Positions 8,240 to 17,163 of a DNA stretch of 64,000 nucleotides are shown here, one piece after another; the stretch's first letter is position 1, and the number at the start of each line of letters is the position of its first letter. Below the pieces are notes generated by a model that was given only the letters and a program-made list of their open reading frames with translations, did not search any database and was not told the origin of the DNA. A program made the position numbers and the translations under genes. The DNA is taken from contig NZ_VSFF01000004.1 in NCBI RefSeq assembly GCF_008085905.1, positions 62,001 through 126,000 on the forward strand. The letters run 5' to 3'. The stretch is from Actinomadura syzygii. GTDB lineage: Bacteria > Actinomycetota > Actinomycetes > Streptosporangiales > Streptosporangiaceae.

Positions 8240-8755
8240 ATGGAGGACATCGGCTTCATGTGCGCCCGCTGCGGCGGCGAGGTGCACGACGTCACGCACA
8301 ACCGCGAGGGCTCCCTCGACGGCGTCGGGTACCGCCACAACCGCCGGGTCGAACCCTGGGACCACGAACTCGAACTCGCCGTCGGCGAACCCGCCGAGCA
8401 GGACCCGTGCTGCGACTTCTGCGGCGCCGACGGCCCGAGCTGGCTCTACTACCCCACGCTCGACCCCGACGACACCGACATGTTCGAGGTCGAACTCGAC
8501 ACGACCCACCTGTCCGACGACGACACGGCGGTCGCCGTCCTCAACATGCTCTACCCGTGGTACGCGTGCGACACGTGCTCCGTCCTCGTCGCCGACCGCA
8601 ACGTCGACGTCCTCATCGACCGCGCCCTGGACGTGACCCCCGTCCCCGCCGAGGGCCCCGTCGACGAGACAACCGCCCGCGCCCGCCTCCAAGGCTCCTT
8701 CTCCGTCTTCTTCACAACCCGCCCCGGCCGCCCCCAACCCTCCCGGGCTGTGTAA
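8240..8755 (+). CDS. Hypothetical zinc-ribbon-like acidic protein
   Basis: A 171-residue, strongly acidic protein of unknown function. It contains several Cys pairs: CARC near the N-terminus, CCDFC at about residue 56 and CDTC at about 112. These could form two zinc knuckles. The remainder is mostly Asp/Glu/Thr-rich with no membrane segment. ATG 8240 was chosen because GAGGGG lies just upstream; an in-frame ATG-less extension to 8213 has no binding site. A palindromic hairpin sits immediately after the stop, so it is probably a single-gene unit. Confidence 0.65.
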   Translation: MEDIGFMCARCGGEVHDVTHNREGSLDGVGYRHNRRVEPWDHELELAVGEPAEQDPCCDFCGADGPSWLYYPTLDPDDTDMFEVELDTTHLSDDDTAVAVLNMLYPWYACDTCSVLVADRNVDVLIDRALDVTPVPAEGPVDETTARARLQGSFSVFFTTRPGRPQPSRAV

Positions 8756-8757
8756 GC

Positions 8758-8776
8758 CCAGGGGGGCGCCCCCTGG
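8758..8776 (+). terminator. GC-rich hairpin after the zinc-ribbon gene
   Basis: An eight-base perfect inverted repeat (CCAGGGGG / CCCCCTGG) with a 3-nt loop starts two bases after the stop at 8755. There is no U-run, as is common for actinobacterial terminators. The rest of the gap to 9046 (about 270 bp) shows no convincing gene; short open frames there have shadow-like composition. Confidence 0.5.
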
Positions 8777-9045
8777 AACCCCCGTCACGACGCAGGCGAT
8801 CCTCACGCCGCCGTGACGGGCTGCCGTGCCTGTACTGGCGTGCGCGGCGTCGCTGCGGTCGCCTGCGTCGGCGGGTCGTGCGGCCTCCGGCGCGGGGCGC
8901 CTCCGGCCGCACGCCCCGTGCCCGCCGCCGCGGCGCGTTTCAAGGGTGGGTCAGTACTTGGGCAGGTGGGGGCGGTGGGTGTCGGTGGCGCGCATTATGA
9001 TCGGTGCCGCTTTTGTGTGGTGCGTGTGAGTGCGGGGGGACGCGA

Positions 9046-9735
9046 GTGATCATCGACAAGCGGTTCCACGGGCCGGACGATTCGGGGAACGGCGGCTACG
9101 TGGCCGGACGGCTCGCCGGGCGGGTGCCGGTCGACACGGTGACGGTGACGCTGCGGCGGCCGCCGCCGCTCGACACCGAGCTGACCGTCACGGCGACGGA
9201 CGAGCGCGGCAACGGCGTCCGGCTCTGGGACGGCGACCTGCTGGTCGCCGAGGCGCTCGCGGGGGCGATCGTGGTGCCGCCCGTCCCGCCGGTCCCGTTC
9301 GAGGACGCGCTGGCCGCGGCGGAGAAGTACCGGGCGGCGGGCGAGCACCCGTTCCCGCGCTGCTTCGTCTGCGGCCCGGAGCGGGACGCGGGCGACGGGC
9401 TGCGGCTCGCACCGGGCCCGGTCGCCGACGGGACGGTCGCCGCGCCGTGGACTCCCGAGCAGGTGCCCGGACGCGAGCTCGTGTGGGCGGCGCTCGACTG
9501 CCCCGGCGGCTGGTCGTTCGACGTACGGGGCCGTCCGGCCGTGCTCGGCACGATGACCGCGCAGGTCATGGACGTGCCGGACGCGGGTGAACGGTGCGTG
9601 GTGATGGGTTACGCGCGCAGCCGCGAGGGCCGCAAGATGCACGCGGCCACCGCCCTCTACGGGGCGGACGGACGGCTCCTCGGCCGCGCCGAGCAGATCT
9701 GGATCGAGATCGACTTGGAACGGTTCGGAGGCTGA
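9046..9735 (+). CDS. Hotdog-fold thioesterase-like protein
   Basis: A 229-residue protein. The N-terminal half contains GRLAGRVPVDTVTVTLRRPPPL, like the first hotdog helix and strand that line an acyl-binding cleft. A central motif, FPRCFVCGP, introduces a second half-domain ending in ARSREGRKMHAATALYGADGRLLGRAEQIWIEI, a typical last hotdog strand pair. Proteins with this CFVCG motif are annotated as thioesterase-superfamily or acyl-CoA-binding hotdog proteins; no catalytic residue is established. GTG 9046 is chosen with GGGGG seven bases upstream. Substrate unknown; no pathway neighbours. Confidence 0.65.
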   Translation: MIIDKRFHGPDDSGNGGYVAGRLAGRVPVDTVTVTLRRPPPLDTELTVTATDERGNGVRLWDGDLLVAEALAGAIVVPPVPPVPFEDALAAAEKYRAAGEHPFPRCFVCGPERDAGDGLRLAPGPVADGTVAAPWTPEQVPGRELVWAALDCPGGWSFDVRGRPAVLGTMTAQVMDVPDAGERCVVMGYARSREGRKMHAATALYGADGRLLGRAEQIWIEIDLERFGG

Positions 9736-9852
9736 GCCGGGCCCGGCCGTCGTCGGCCGGGCCCGTGGATTCCGGAAATGTGTCGCCGGACGTGGTGCGG
9801 ACGTCCGGTTCCGCTGTTCAATCGAGCTTCCGCGGTAACGGAGGCGGGTCTG

Positions 9853-10068
9853 ATGAGCGGAGACGGATTACTGGTCCTGGGGATCGTGGCCCTGGCGATC
9901 TTCACGGGCGTGCACTGGGGGCGCGCCCGCCGCGCGGTGACCGACACGCGGTCGAGCCGCCAGCGGATGAGCGACCTGCGGCAGGCGGTCGCGCGCGAGC
10001 GCACCCAGAGCGCGATGGTCACGGTGGTGGCGGTGGTGGCGATGTTCGTGCTTGTCACCTACCGCTAG
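9853..10068 (+). CDS. Small membrane protein
   Basis: A 71-residue protein with an N-terminal membrane segment (LLVLGIVALAIFTGVHWG), a positively charged central helix (RARRAVTDTRSSRQRMSDLRQAVARERT) and a second membrane segment (MVTVVAVVAMFVLVTY). The likely topology has the charged helix in the cytoplasm. ATG 9853 is preceded by GAGG at about nine bases. Function not recognised. Confidence 0.6.
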   Translation: MSGDGLLVLGIVALAIFTGVHWGRARRAVTDTRSSRQRMSDLRQAVARERTQSAMVTVVAVVAMFVLVTYR

Positions 10069-10083
10069 CGGGGCGTCCGCCGG

Positions 10084-11829
10084 TCATGGGCCGGTGAACA
10101 GGGGGTCCTCCCGGTCCGCGCCGTTCAGCGGGCGGCCGCGGCGCGGGCCGCCGACTCCGGGCCGCGGGTGGCCGCCGGTGCCGGACCCGAGCGGATCGTC
10201 GACGGGTGCCGCGAGCGGACCGGGCGCGCCGGGCTGCCCCTGCGCCCCCGTCGGAACGGGCGCGCCAGGCTGGCCGTTCGTCCCGGCCGGGCCGTGTGCT
10301 CCAGGCTGGGCTGGTGCGGTCGGTTGGCCCTGTGCTCCGGTTGGGATTGGTGCGCTGGGCTGGCCGTTCGTCCCCGCCGGAATGGGCGCGCCCGGCTGGC
10401 CCGGTGCTCCCGCTGGCGCGGGGGCGCTCGGCTGGCCGTTCATTCCGGGTGGGATGGGGGCGCCGGGCTGGCCCTGGGGGCCGCCGATCGGCGGGGGGCC
10501 GGGCGGGACGGGCGGCTGCGGGCCCTGCTGGTGCGGGGCCGCGGGGCCGCCGCCGGACATCCGGCCACCGGGCGGGAAGTTCGACGACAGCGTGTGGTGC
10601 GTGAACTGGTCGATCTGGCGGCGGGCGCGGTCGGCCTCGGCGCGGGCGGCGTCGCGCTCCTCCGCGAGGGCGGTGAGCGCGGCCTGCTGCTCGGCGACCG
10701 ACTGCGACAACTGCCGGAGCTGGACGCCCTGGTCGTTGACCTTCGCGGTGAGCTCGTCGCGCTCGGTGATCGCGGCCTTGGCCTGGGCGTGCGCGGCGTC
10801 CCGCTCCTTGGCGGCCTCCTCCACGCGGGCGTTGGCGCGGACGACCTCGGCCTCCGCCTCCGACTGGGCGCGCAGCGCGGCGGTCCGCTCGGCCTCGGCC
10901 TTACTGGTGGCCTGCATCGCGCGCTGCCGCTGCGCCTCGGTGTCGCGCATGGCGTTGCGCAGGTCCTCGGCGCCCTGCTTGGCGACGGCGGCCTCGACGC
11001 GCTGCGACTCGGCGGCGCCCTCCGCCTCGGCGAGCTTGGAGCGCGCGGCGACGAGCTCGGCGCGGGTGCTCTCCAGCGCGGCGAGCAGTTCGGTCTCGCG
11101 GGCGGCGATGCGGTCGCGCTCGCTCTCGGCGGCGAGCTTCGCGGTCATCGACTGCTGCGCGACCTGGTGCGCCTCCTCCCACGCCTGCTGGGCGGCGTCG
11201 CGCTTGGCGGTCGCGAGCTTCGCCTCCTCGCGGGCGCGGGACGACTCGCGCTCCGCGGTGTCGGCGCGCTGCCGGGCGGACGACGCCTCGTGCCACGCCT
11301 CCTCCGCCTTGCGCTGCGACGCGTCCCGCTCGCTCTGCGCGATGGCCAGCTCGCGGGCGGCCTCGGCCCGCACCTCGGCGACGCGCCGCTCGACCCCGGC
11401 GACGCTCAGCTCGGAGGTGAGCGAGTCGGCCAGCAGGTCGGCGGTCTTCTCCAGCCGCTCCACCATCTCCCACGTCGACGCGACCTGGCCGGTGAGGCCC
11501 GGCGCGTCCCGGCCGCGCTCGCGGCGCTCGCGCGCCTCGCGGGCGCACGCGCCGTCGTTGTCCTGGCAGTACCGGACGGTCCGGACGGCGCCCACCGGCT
11601 GCGGGACGGGACGCCCGCAGTTCGCGCACGGCCACACCGTCACCGGCTCCCCGAGCCGGGCGACCGCCGTCTCACCGGACTCCGCGGGCCGCGCGGCGGC
11701 GCCCTCCGGCCCGTCCGCCGTGCCTTCGGCAGCGTCCCCCGCGCCTTCGGCGACCGCGCTCTGGGGAGCTGCGGCCGCCTCCCGGCCGCTATTGTCGCGC
11801 TCTTCGCTGTTAGGCATGGAATGAACCAT
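10084..11829 (-). CDS. Coiled-coil protein with zinc-knuckle and collagen-like Pro/Gly tail
   Basis: A 581-residue protein in three parts. Near residue 60 a zinc-binding-like motif reads CANCGRP...YCQDNDGAC. Residues ~115-425 are almost pure A/E/R/Q heptads, a long coiled coil with no breaks. From ~440 to the end is low-complexity G/P/Q/A sequence with an imperfect repeat of about nine to eleven residues of the type GQPGAPIPxG, collagen-like. There is no signal peptide or membrane segment, so it is probably cytoplasmic and filamentous. Start ATG 11829 has GAGGA nine bases upstream; GTG 11835 and ATG 11817 are alternatives. It recalls actinobacterial coiled-coil cytoskeletal proteins, but no specific homolog is recognised. 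Confidence 0.7.
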   Translation of the reverse strand: MVHSMPNSEERDNSGREAAAAPQSAVAEGAGDAAEGTADGPEGAAARPAESGETAVARLGEPVTVWPCANCGRPVPQPVGAVRTVRYCQDNDGACAREARERRERGRDAPGLTGQVASTWEMVERLEKTADLLADSLTSELSVAGVERRVAEVRAEAARELAIAQSERDASQRKAEEAWHEASSARQRADTAERESSRAREEAKLATAKRDAAQQAWEEAHQVAQQSMTAKLAAESERDRIAARETELLAALESTRAELVAARSKLAEAEGAAESQRVEAAVAKQGAEDLRNAMRDTEAQRQRAMQATSKAEAERTAALRAQSEAEAEVVRANARVEEAAKERDAAHAQAKAAITERDELTAKVNDQGVQLRQLSQSVAEQQAALTALAEERDAARAEADRARRQIDQFTHHTLSSNFPPGGRMSGGGPAAPHQQGPQPPVPPGPPPIGGPQGQPGAPIPPGMNGQPSAPAPAGAPGQPGAPIPAGTNGQPSAPIPTGAQGQPTAPAQPGAHGPAGTNGQPGAPVPTGAQGQPGAPGPLAAPVDDPLGSGTGGHPRPGVGGPRRGRPLNGADREDPLFTGP

Positions 11830-11954
11830 ACGCACTGTTCCTCGATGTCGCAGTGAGTTGTGAGGGACATGTGGGGACGGTCATGCCATCGCGGAGCGGG
11901 CACCCGGGAGCACCGGAAGATGAGCGGCCGCGCCGCCCGGGGCCTCCCCCGATG

Positions 11955-12914
11955 TCACCTGTCGCGGAACCCGTCGGTCGCGGTGATGAGGCGGTCGCGG
12001 ATCCCGGGTTCGGAGCCGCCGTGGCCCGCGTCCTCGACGATGTGGAACTCCGCCTCGGGCCACGCGCGGTGCAGGTCCCACGCCTGGTCGGGCGGGGTCT
12101 TCATGTCATAGCGGCCGTTGACGACGACGGCCGGGACCGACCGGATGCGGTCGACGCCCGCGAGCAGTCCGCCCTCGGGCAGGAACCCGCCGTTCACGAT
12201 GTAGTGGTGCAGGATGCGGGTGAACGCGAGGACGGTGGCGCCGTCCAGGTCGGGCGGCGGGACGGGCAGCAGCGTGTTCGCCGCGAGCTCCCAGTCCATG
12301 AACGCGCGGGCGGCGGGGACGCGCACCGCCGGGTCCGGGTCGTTGATGCGGCGGCCGTAGGCGGTGAGGAGGTCGTGCCGCTCGGCGGCGGGGATCGCGC
12401 CGCTGAACGCCTCCCACTCGGCCGGGAAGAGGTGCGCGAGGCCGGTCGGCGCGAAGCCCCATTCCTCGTCCGCCGGGCGGATCAGGTAGATGCCGCGCAG
12501 CACCAGCTCCGTGACGCGGCCGGGGTGCGCCTGCGCGTAGGAGAGGGCGAGGGTGCTCCCCCAGCTTCCGCCGAACACGAGCCACCGGTCGACGGACAGA
12601 TGCTCGCGCAGCCGCTCGATGTCGGCCACCAGATGCCGCGTCGTGTTGTGCTCCAGCGACACGTCCGGGTCGCCGGCGTGCGGTCGGCTCCGTCCGCATC
12701 CCCGCTGGTCGAACAGGACGATCCGGTACGCGGTCGGGTCGAAGAAGCGCCGGTTGTCCGGAAGCACCCCGCCTCCGGGCCCGCCGTGCAGGAACACTGC
12801 GGGCTTGCCGTCCGGATTCCCGCACGTCTCCCAGTAGATCTCGTTGCCGCCGCCGACGTCGAGCAGGCCGGACTCGTACGGCTCGATCGGTGGATAGAAC
12901 TCCCGTAGACCCAT
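11955..12914 (-). CDS. pip: Proline iminopeptidase (alpha/beta hydrolase)
   Basis: A 319-residue enzyme that removes N-terminal proline from peptides. The start MGLREFYPPIEPYESGLLDV matches the family N-terminus (YPPIEPY), which decides the start at 12914. It carries the oxyanion motif HGGPGGG, DQRGCGRS, the nucleophile elbow GGSWGSTLAL (Ser in GxSxG), a helical cap with EWGFAPTGL, the acid region VNGRYDMKTPP and the catalytic His in EDAGHGGSEPG. Length is standard for the S33 family. It is a cytoplasmic peptidase expressed alone; HrpA lies upstream on the same strand, separated by 77 bp. Confidence 0.93.
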   Translation of the reverse strand: MGLREFYPPIEPYESGLLDVGGGNEIYWETCGNPDGKPAVFLHGGPGGGVLPDNRRFFDPTAYRIVLFDQRGCGRSRPHAGDPDVSLEHNTTRHLVADIERLREHLSVDRWLVFGGSWGSTLALSYAQAHPGRVTELVLRGIYLIRPADEEWGFAPTGLAHLFPAEWEAFSGAIPAAERHDLLTAYGRRINDPDPAVRVPAARAFMDWELAANTLLPVPPPDLDGATVLAFTRILHHYIVNGGFLPEGGLLAGVDRIRSVPAVVVNGRYDMKTPPDQAWDLHRAWPEAEFHIVEDAGHGGSEPGIRDRLITATDGFRDR

Positions 12915-12991
12915 GCGACCAAGTAGTACCGCATAAACGATCATGGTTGGACCGCGCCAACCTCCTCGGCGCGACCAGATGTGAGCGCGCG

Positions 12992-15900
12992 CTAGAGCTG
13001 TGCCAGCGCCTTGCGGATGCGTTTGTCCGACACGGGGTAGCGCGTCCCGAGCTGCTGCGCGAACAGGCTGACCCGCAGCTCCTCCAGCATCCAGCGGACC
13101 TGCCGGACGGGCTCGTCGTCGCGGCGGGCCGGGGGCAGCCGCCGCACCGCCTGCTCGTACTCCTCGTTCAGGACGTCGACCTGGTGCGCGAGCATCCGGT
13201 CGCGGCCCGGGTTCTCGGGGAGCTTGTCGAGCCTGACCTGGAGGGCGCGCAGGTAGCGCGGCAGGTCGGGCAGGCGCGCCCATCCGGTCGCGGTGACGAA
13301 GCCGGGACGGATCAGCCCGTTGAACTGCCCGCGGATGTCGGTGAGCGCCGGGACGAGCGTCAGGCTCGTCGTCCCGCGCAACCGGCGGTCGACCTCGTGT
13401 GCCTCGGCGAGGACGCGCTCCACCAGCGCGACGACCTCGGCGGTCGCGTCGTGCAGGTCGGCGCGAACGCGGTCGTACAGCGCGCGGAAGCCGTCCTCGT
13501 CCCAGGCCGGGCCGCCCGCCGCGGCGATGAGCCGGTCGGCGGCGGCGGTCACGCAGTCGTCGAACAGCGCCGCGATCGAACCGTGCGGATTGTGGCTGAG
13601 CGCGAGTTTGCCCTTGTTGGTGAGACGGCCCTGGATGAGTTTCACCGGGGAAGGCGCGTTCAGCAGGACGAGCCGCCGGGTGCCGAGCCACATCGCGCGA
13701 GCCTGCTCGGCCTCCGTCTCATACATTCGGACGGCGACGCTGCCGCCTTCGTCGGTGAGCGCGGGATATGCCTTGACGTCGTATCCGGCCTGGTTGCGCT
13801 CGTAGGTGCGGGGCAGTTCGCCGATCGTCCATTCGGTGAGGCCGGAACGTTCGATGGTGGACGCGGCCTTGGACAACGTCCCGCGTACCTTGCCCGCGAG
13901 GCGGCGTTTCAGTTCGTCGAGGTCGGGGCCCTCGCCGAGAGTGCGGCCCTTGTCGTCGACGACGCGGAACGTGATGTGCAAATGGGCGGGCAGCCGGGAC
14001 GTGTCCCATGCCTCACGCGCGACCGGCACGCTCGTCATCGCGGTGAGTTCGCGTTCCAGGGCGTCCAGCAACGGCTCGCTGCGCGGCGCGACCCTTTCGA
14101 GCACCTTGCGCGCGTAGTCGGGCGCGGGAACGAAATTGACGCGCAACTGCTTCGGCAGCGACCTGATCAACTCGGTGACCAGTTCCCCGCGCAGGCCCGG
14201 GACCTGCCATTCGAATCCGTCCGGCCGCACCTGGTTGAGCACCTGGACGGGGACGTGGACCGTCACGCCGTCGGCGTCGGCGCCCGGCTCGAACTGGTAG
14301 GTGAGGCGCAGCCGAAGTGCGCCCTGTTTCCATACGTCCGGGTAGTCGGCCTCGCTGACGCCGCCCGCCGTCTCGTTGATGAGCATCGACTTCTCGAACC
14401 CGAGCAGGTCGGGATCGGAGCGGCGGGCGTTCTTCCACCAGGCGTCGAAATGGCGGCCGGAGACGACGTCCTCGGGGATGCGCTCGTCGTAGAAGTCGAA
14501 AAGGGTCTCGTCGTCGACGAGGATGTCGCGGCGGCGGGCCCGGTGCTCCAGTTCTTCGACCTCGTCCAGCAGGGCGCGGTTGTCGTGGAAGAACCGGTGG
14601 TGCGTTTCCCAGTCGCCTTCGACCAGCGCGTGCCGGATGAACAGCTCCCGCGACGTCGCCGGGTCGATGCTGCCGTAGTTCACGCGGCGGTCGGCGACGA
14701 TCGGCACCCCGTACAGCGTCACCTTCTCGTGCGCCATGACGGCGGCCTGCTTCTTCGACCAGTGCGGCTCGCTGTAATTGCGCTTGACGAGGTGGCCCGC
14801 CAACGGCTCGATCCAGTCGGGCTCGATCTTGGCGTTGATGCGTCCCCACAGCCGGGACGTCTCGACCAGTTCCGCCGACATCACCCAGCGCGGAGGCTTC
14901 TTGAACAGCGCAGAACCGGGGAAGACCGCGAACCTCGCGCCTCGCGCACCCAGGTATTCCTGGCCGCGCCGCTGTGGTTTGCCGTCCTTCTTGTCGGCGT
15001 CGACGAGGCCGATGTGCGACAGCAGGCCGGACAGAAGCGCCACGTGGACATGGTCGGGCGCGGCGTCGGTGTCATTGAGCGTCACGCCGAGCGACTTCGC
15101 GACCTGCTTGAGCTGACCGTGCAGGTCCTGCCATTCGCGGACGCGCAGGAAATGCAGGAACTCGTTCTTGCACATCCGCCGGAACGCGCTGCCCGACAGT
15201 TCCCGCTGCTGCTCGCGCAGGTAGTTCCACAGGTTCAGGTAGGCCAGGAAGTCGGACGTCGGGTCGGCGAACCGGCGGTGCTTCTCGTCGGCGGCCTGCT
15301 GCTGCTCGGCGGGACGCTCGCGCGGGTCCTGAATGGACAGCGCCGCCGTGATGATGAGCACTTCCCGGACGCAGCCGTTCTTGTCCGCCTCCAGAATCAT
15401 CCGCCCGAGACGCGGGTCGACGGGAAGCTGCGCGAGGCTGCGGCCGAGCGGGGTGAGGCGCTTGCGCGGGTCCTTCTGCGCCGGATCGATCGCGCCAAGC
15501 TCATGCAGGAGGTCGACCCCGGCCTTGACGTTGCGGCGGTCCGGCGGCTCGACGAATGGGAACGCGGCGATGTCGCCGAGCCCGAGCGACGTCATCTGCA
15601 GAATGACGGAGGCGAGGTTCGTGCGCAGGATCTCCGGGTCGGTGAACTCGGGACGCGACTCGAAGTCGTCCTCGGAATACAGGCGGATGCACACGCCCTC
15701 CGACACGCGGCCGCAGCGTCCCTTGCGCTGGTTCGCCGACGCCTGCGACACCGGCTCGATCGGCAGCCGCTGGACCTTCAGCCGGTGGCTGTAGCGAGAA
15801 ATGCGCGCGGTCCCGGGATCGACGACGTACTTGATGCCGGGAACGGTCAGCGACGTCTCCGCCACGTTCGTCGCCAGGACGATCCGCCGCCCGCGATGCG

Positions 15901-16918
15901 CCTGGAAGACCCGGTGCTGCTCGGCCGACGAAAGGCGGGCATAGAGCGGGAGCACATCCGTCGATTCCCGCCGCCGGGTGAAATGCTTCGCCAGCGCGTC
16001 GGCCGTGTCACGGATCTCGCGCTCACCGCTGAGGAAGACGAGCACGTCGCCAGGGCCTTCGCGGGACAGTTCGTCCACCGCGTCCAATATGGCCTGGATC
16101 GGGTCGCGGTCGGGGTCGGCGGACGGGTCGTCCGGGTCCACGACCGGGCGGTACCGCACCTCGACCGGGTACGTCCGCCCGGAGACCTCGACGATCGGCG
16201 CGTCGCCGAAATGCTCGGAGAACCGCTCCGGGTCGATCGTCGCCGACGTGATGATCACCTTGAGGTCGGGGCGGCGCGGCAGGATCTCCTTGAGGTAGCC
16301 GAGCAGGAAGTCGATGTTCAGGCTGCGCTCGTGCGCCTCGTCGATGATCAGCGTGTCGTACTGGCGGAGCAGCCGGTCGGTCTGGATCTCGGCGAGCAGG
16401 ATGCCGTCCGTCATCAGCTTGACCAGCGTGTCGTCGCTGGACCTGTCGGTGAACCGCACCTTGTACCCGACGGCGTCGCCGAGTTCGGTGCCGAGTTCGG
16501 AGGCTATCCGGTCGGCGACGGTGCGGGCCGCGAGCCGCCGCGGCTGGGTGTGCCCGACCGAGCCGAGCACGCCGCGTCCGAGCTCGAGGCAGATCTTCGG
16601 GATCTGCGTCGTCTTCCCGGAGCCGGTCTCGCCCGCGACGATCACGACCTGGTGGTCGCGGATCGCGGCGAGGATGTCGTCCTTCTTCTGCGAGACCGGG
16701 AGCTGCTCGGGGTAGCCGATCGCGGGCACGGCGGCGCGCCGCCGCTCGACCCGCCGCTCCGCGGCGTCGACGTCGGCGGTGATCTCCGCGAAGACGGCGG
16801 CGCGGCGGGCCGCGTCGCTCATCTTGCGGGCTCCGTCGATCCGGCGGCGCAGCCGGTGCTGGTCGCGCAGCATGAGCTGCGGCAGGCGCGCGCGCAGGTC
16901 GGCGAGCGGCGTTCTCAC
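12992..16918 (-). CDS. hrpA: ATP-dependent RNA helicase HrpA
   Basis: A 1308-residue DEAH-box RNA helicase, the usual length for actinobacterial HrpA. Near residue 90 is Walker A VAGETGSGKTTQIPK, then TQPRRLAA (motif Ia), the DEAH box IIDEAHERSLN, SAT (motif III, ITSATID), ATNVAETSLTVPGI (motif V) and QRKGRCGRV (motif VI). Helicase-associated HA2 and OB-fold regions and a long DUF3418-type C-terminus follow. GTG 16918 is used because AAGGA lies five bases upstream and it opens with VRTPLADLRARLPQLMLRDQHRLRRR, the family N-terminus. It probably acts in RNA metabolism or rescue of stalled ribosomes, as in E. coli HrpA. Confidence 0.95.
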   Translation of the reverse strand: MRTPLADLRARLPQLMLRDQHRLRRRIDGARKMSDAARRAAVFAEITADVDAAERRVERRRAAVPAIGYPEQLPVSQKKDDILAAIRDHQVVIVAGETGSGKTTQIPKICLELGRGVLGSVGHTQPRRLAARTVADRIASELGTELGDAVGYKVRFTDRSSDDTLVKLMTDGILLAEIQTDRLLRQYDTLIIDEAHERSLNIDFLLGYLKEILPRRPDLKVIITSATIDPERFSEHFGDAPIVEVSGRTYPVEVRYRPVVDPDDPSADPDRDPIQAILDAVDELSREGPGDVLVFLSGEREIRDTADALAKHFTRRRESTDVLPLYARLSSAEQHRVFQAHRGRRIVLATNVAETSLTVPGIKYVVDPGTARISRYSHRLKVQRLPIEPVSQASANQRKGRCGRVSEGVCIRLYSEDDFESRPEFTDPEILRTNLASVILQMTSLGLGDIAAFPFVEPPDRRNVKAGVDLLHELGAIDPAQKDPRKRLTPLGRSLAQLPVDPRLGRMILEADKNGCVREVLIITAALSIQDPRERPAEQQQAADEKHRRFADPTSDFLAYLNLWNYLREQQRELSGSAFRRMCKNEFLHFLRVREWQDLHGQLKQVAKSLGVTLNDTDAAPDHVHVALLSGLLSHIGLVDADKKDGKPQRRGQEYLGARGARFAVFPGSALFKKPPRWVMSAELVETSRLWGRINAKIEPDWIEPLAGHLVKRNYSEPHWSKKQAAVMAHEKVTLYGVPIVADRRVNYGSIDPATSRELFIRHALVEGDWETHHRFFHDNRALLDEVEELEHRARRRDILVDDETLFDFYDERIPEDVVSGRHFDAWWKNARRSDPDLLGFEKSMLINETAGGVSEADYPDVWKQGALRLRLTYQFEPGADADGVTVHVPVQVLNQVRPDGFEWQVPGLRGELVTELIRSLPKQLRVNFVPAPDYARKVLERVAPRSEPLLDALERELTAMTSVPVAREAWDTSRLPAHLHITFRVVDDKGRTLGEGPDLDELKRRLAGKVRGTLSKAASTIERSGLTEWTIGELPRTYERNQAGYDVKAYPALTDEGGSVAVRMYETEAEQARAMWLGTRRLVLLNAPSPVKLIQGRLTNKGKLALSHNPHGSIAALFDDCVTAAADRLIAAAGGPAWDEDGFRALYDRVRADLHDATAEVVALVERVLAEAHEVDRRLRGTTSLTLVPALTDIRGQFNGLIRPGFVTATGWARLPDLPRYLRALQVRLDKLPENPGRDRMLAHQVDVLNEEYEQAVRRLPPARRDDEPVRQVRWMLEELRVSLFAQQLGTRYPVSDKRIRKALAQL

Positions 16919-17163
16919 ACTCGTCCTTAGGGGTAGCGATGGGGCGGCGGGCCGTCCGGCTGTTCCAGGCCCGCCGGTCCCGCTCACCCCGCAAACCTTC
17001 GCACCGTAACCGGAACGCCCGGAGAAGGCGATCCATTTTCCGGTGCCTTCACCGTAGAACGTCGGGCCCGAAGGGGGCATTCCGCCTCCGGCGGCCACGG
17101 AGCGTGGCGGGTCGTTCGCGGTATGGGTGCGCCGCCCCGCCCGGTCGTCCATCATTGGGAGGC

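Noticed and set aside
8756..9045. Possible small Cys-rich genes after the zinc-ribbon gene
   Set aside because: Short frames with no clear ribosome binding site and shadow-like composition; a terminator-like hairpin starts the region.
12890..16930. A very long open frame on the plus strand opposite hrpA
   Set aside because: It is antisense to a complete HrpA with all helicase motifs; its own product is Arg/Gly/Val-rich with no domain, the usual result of high-GC third positions.
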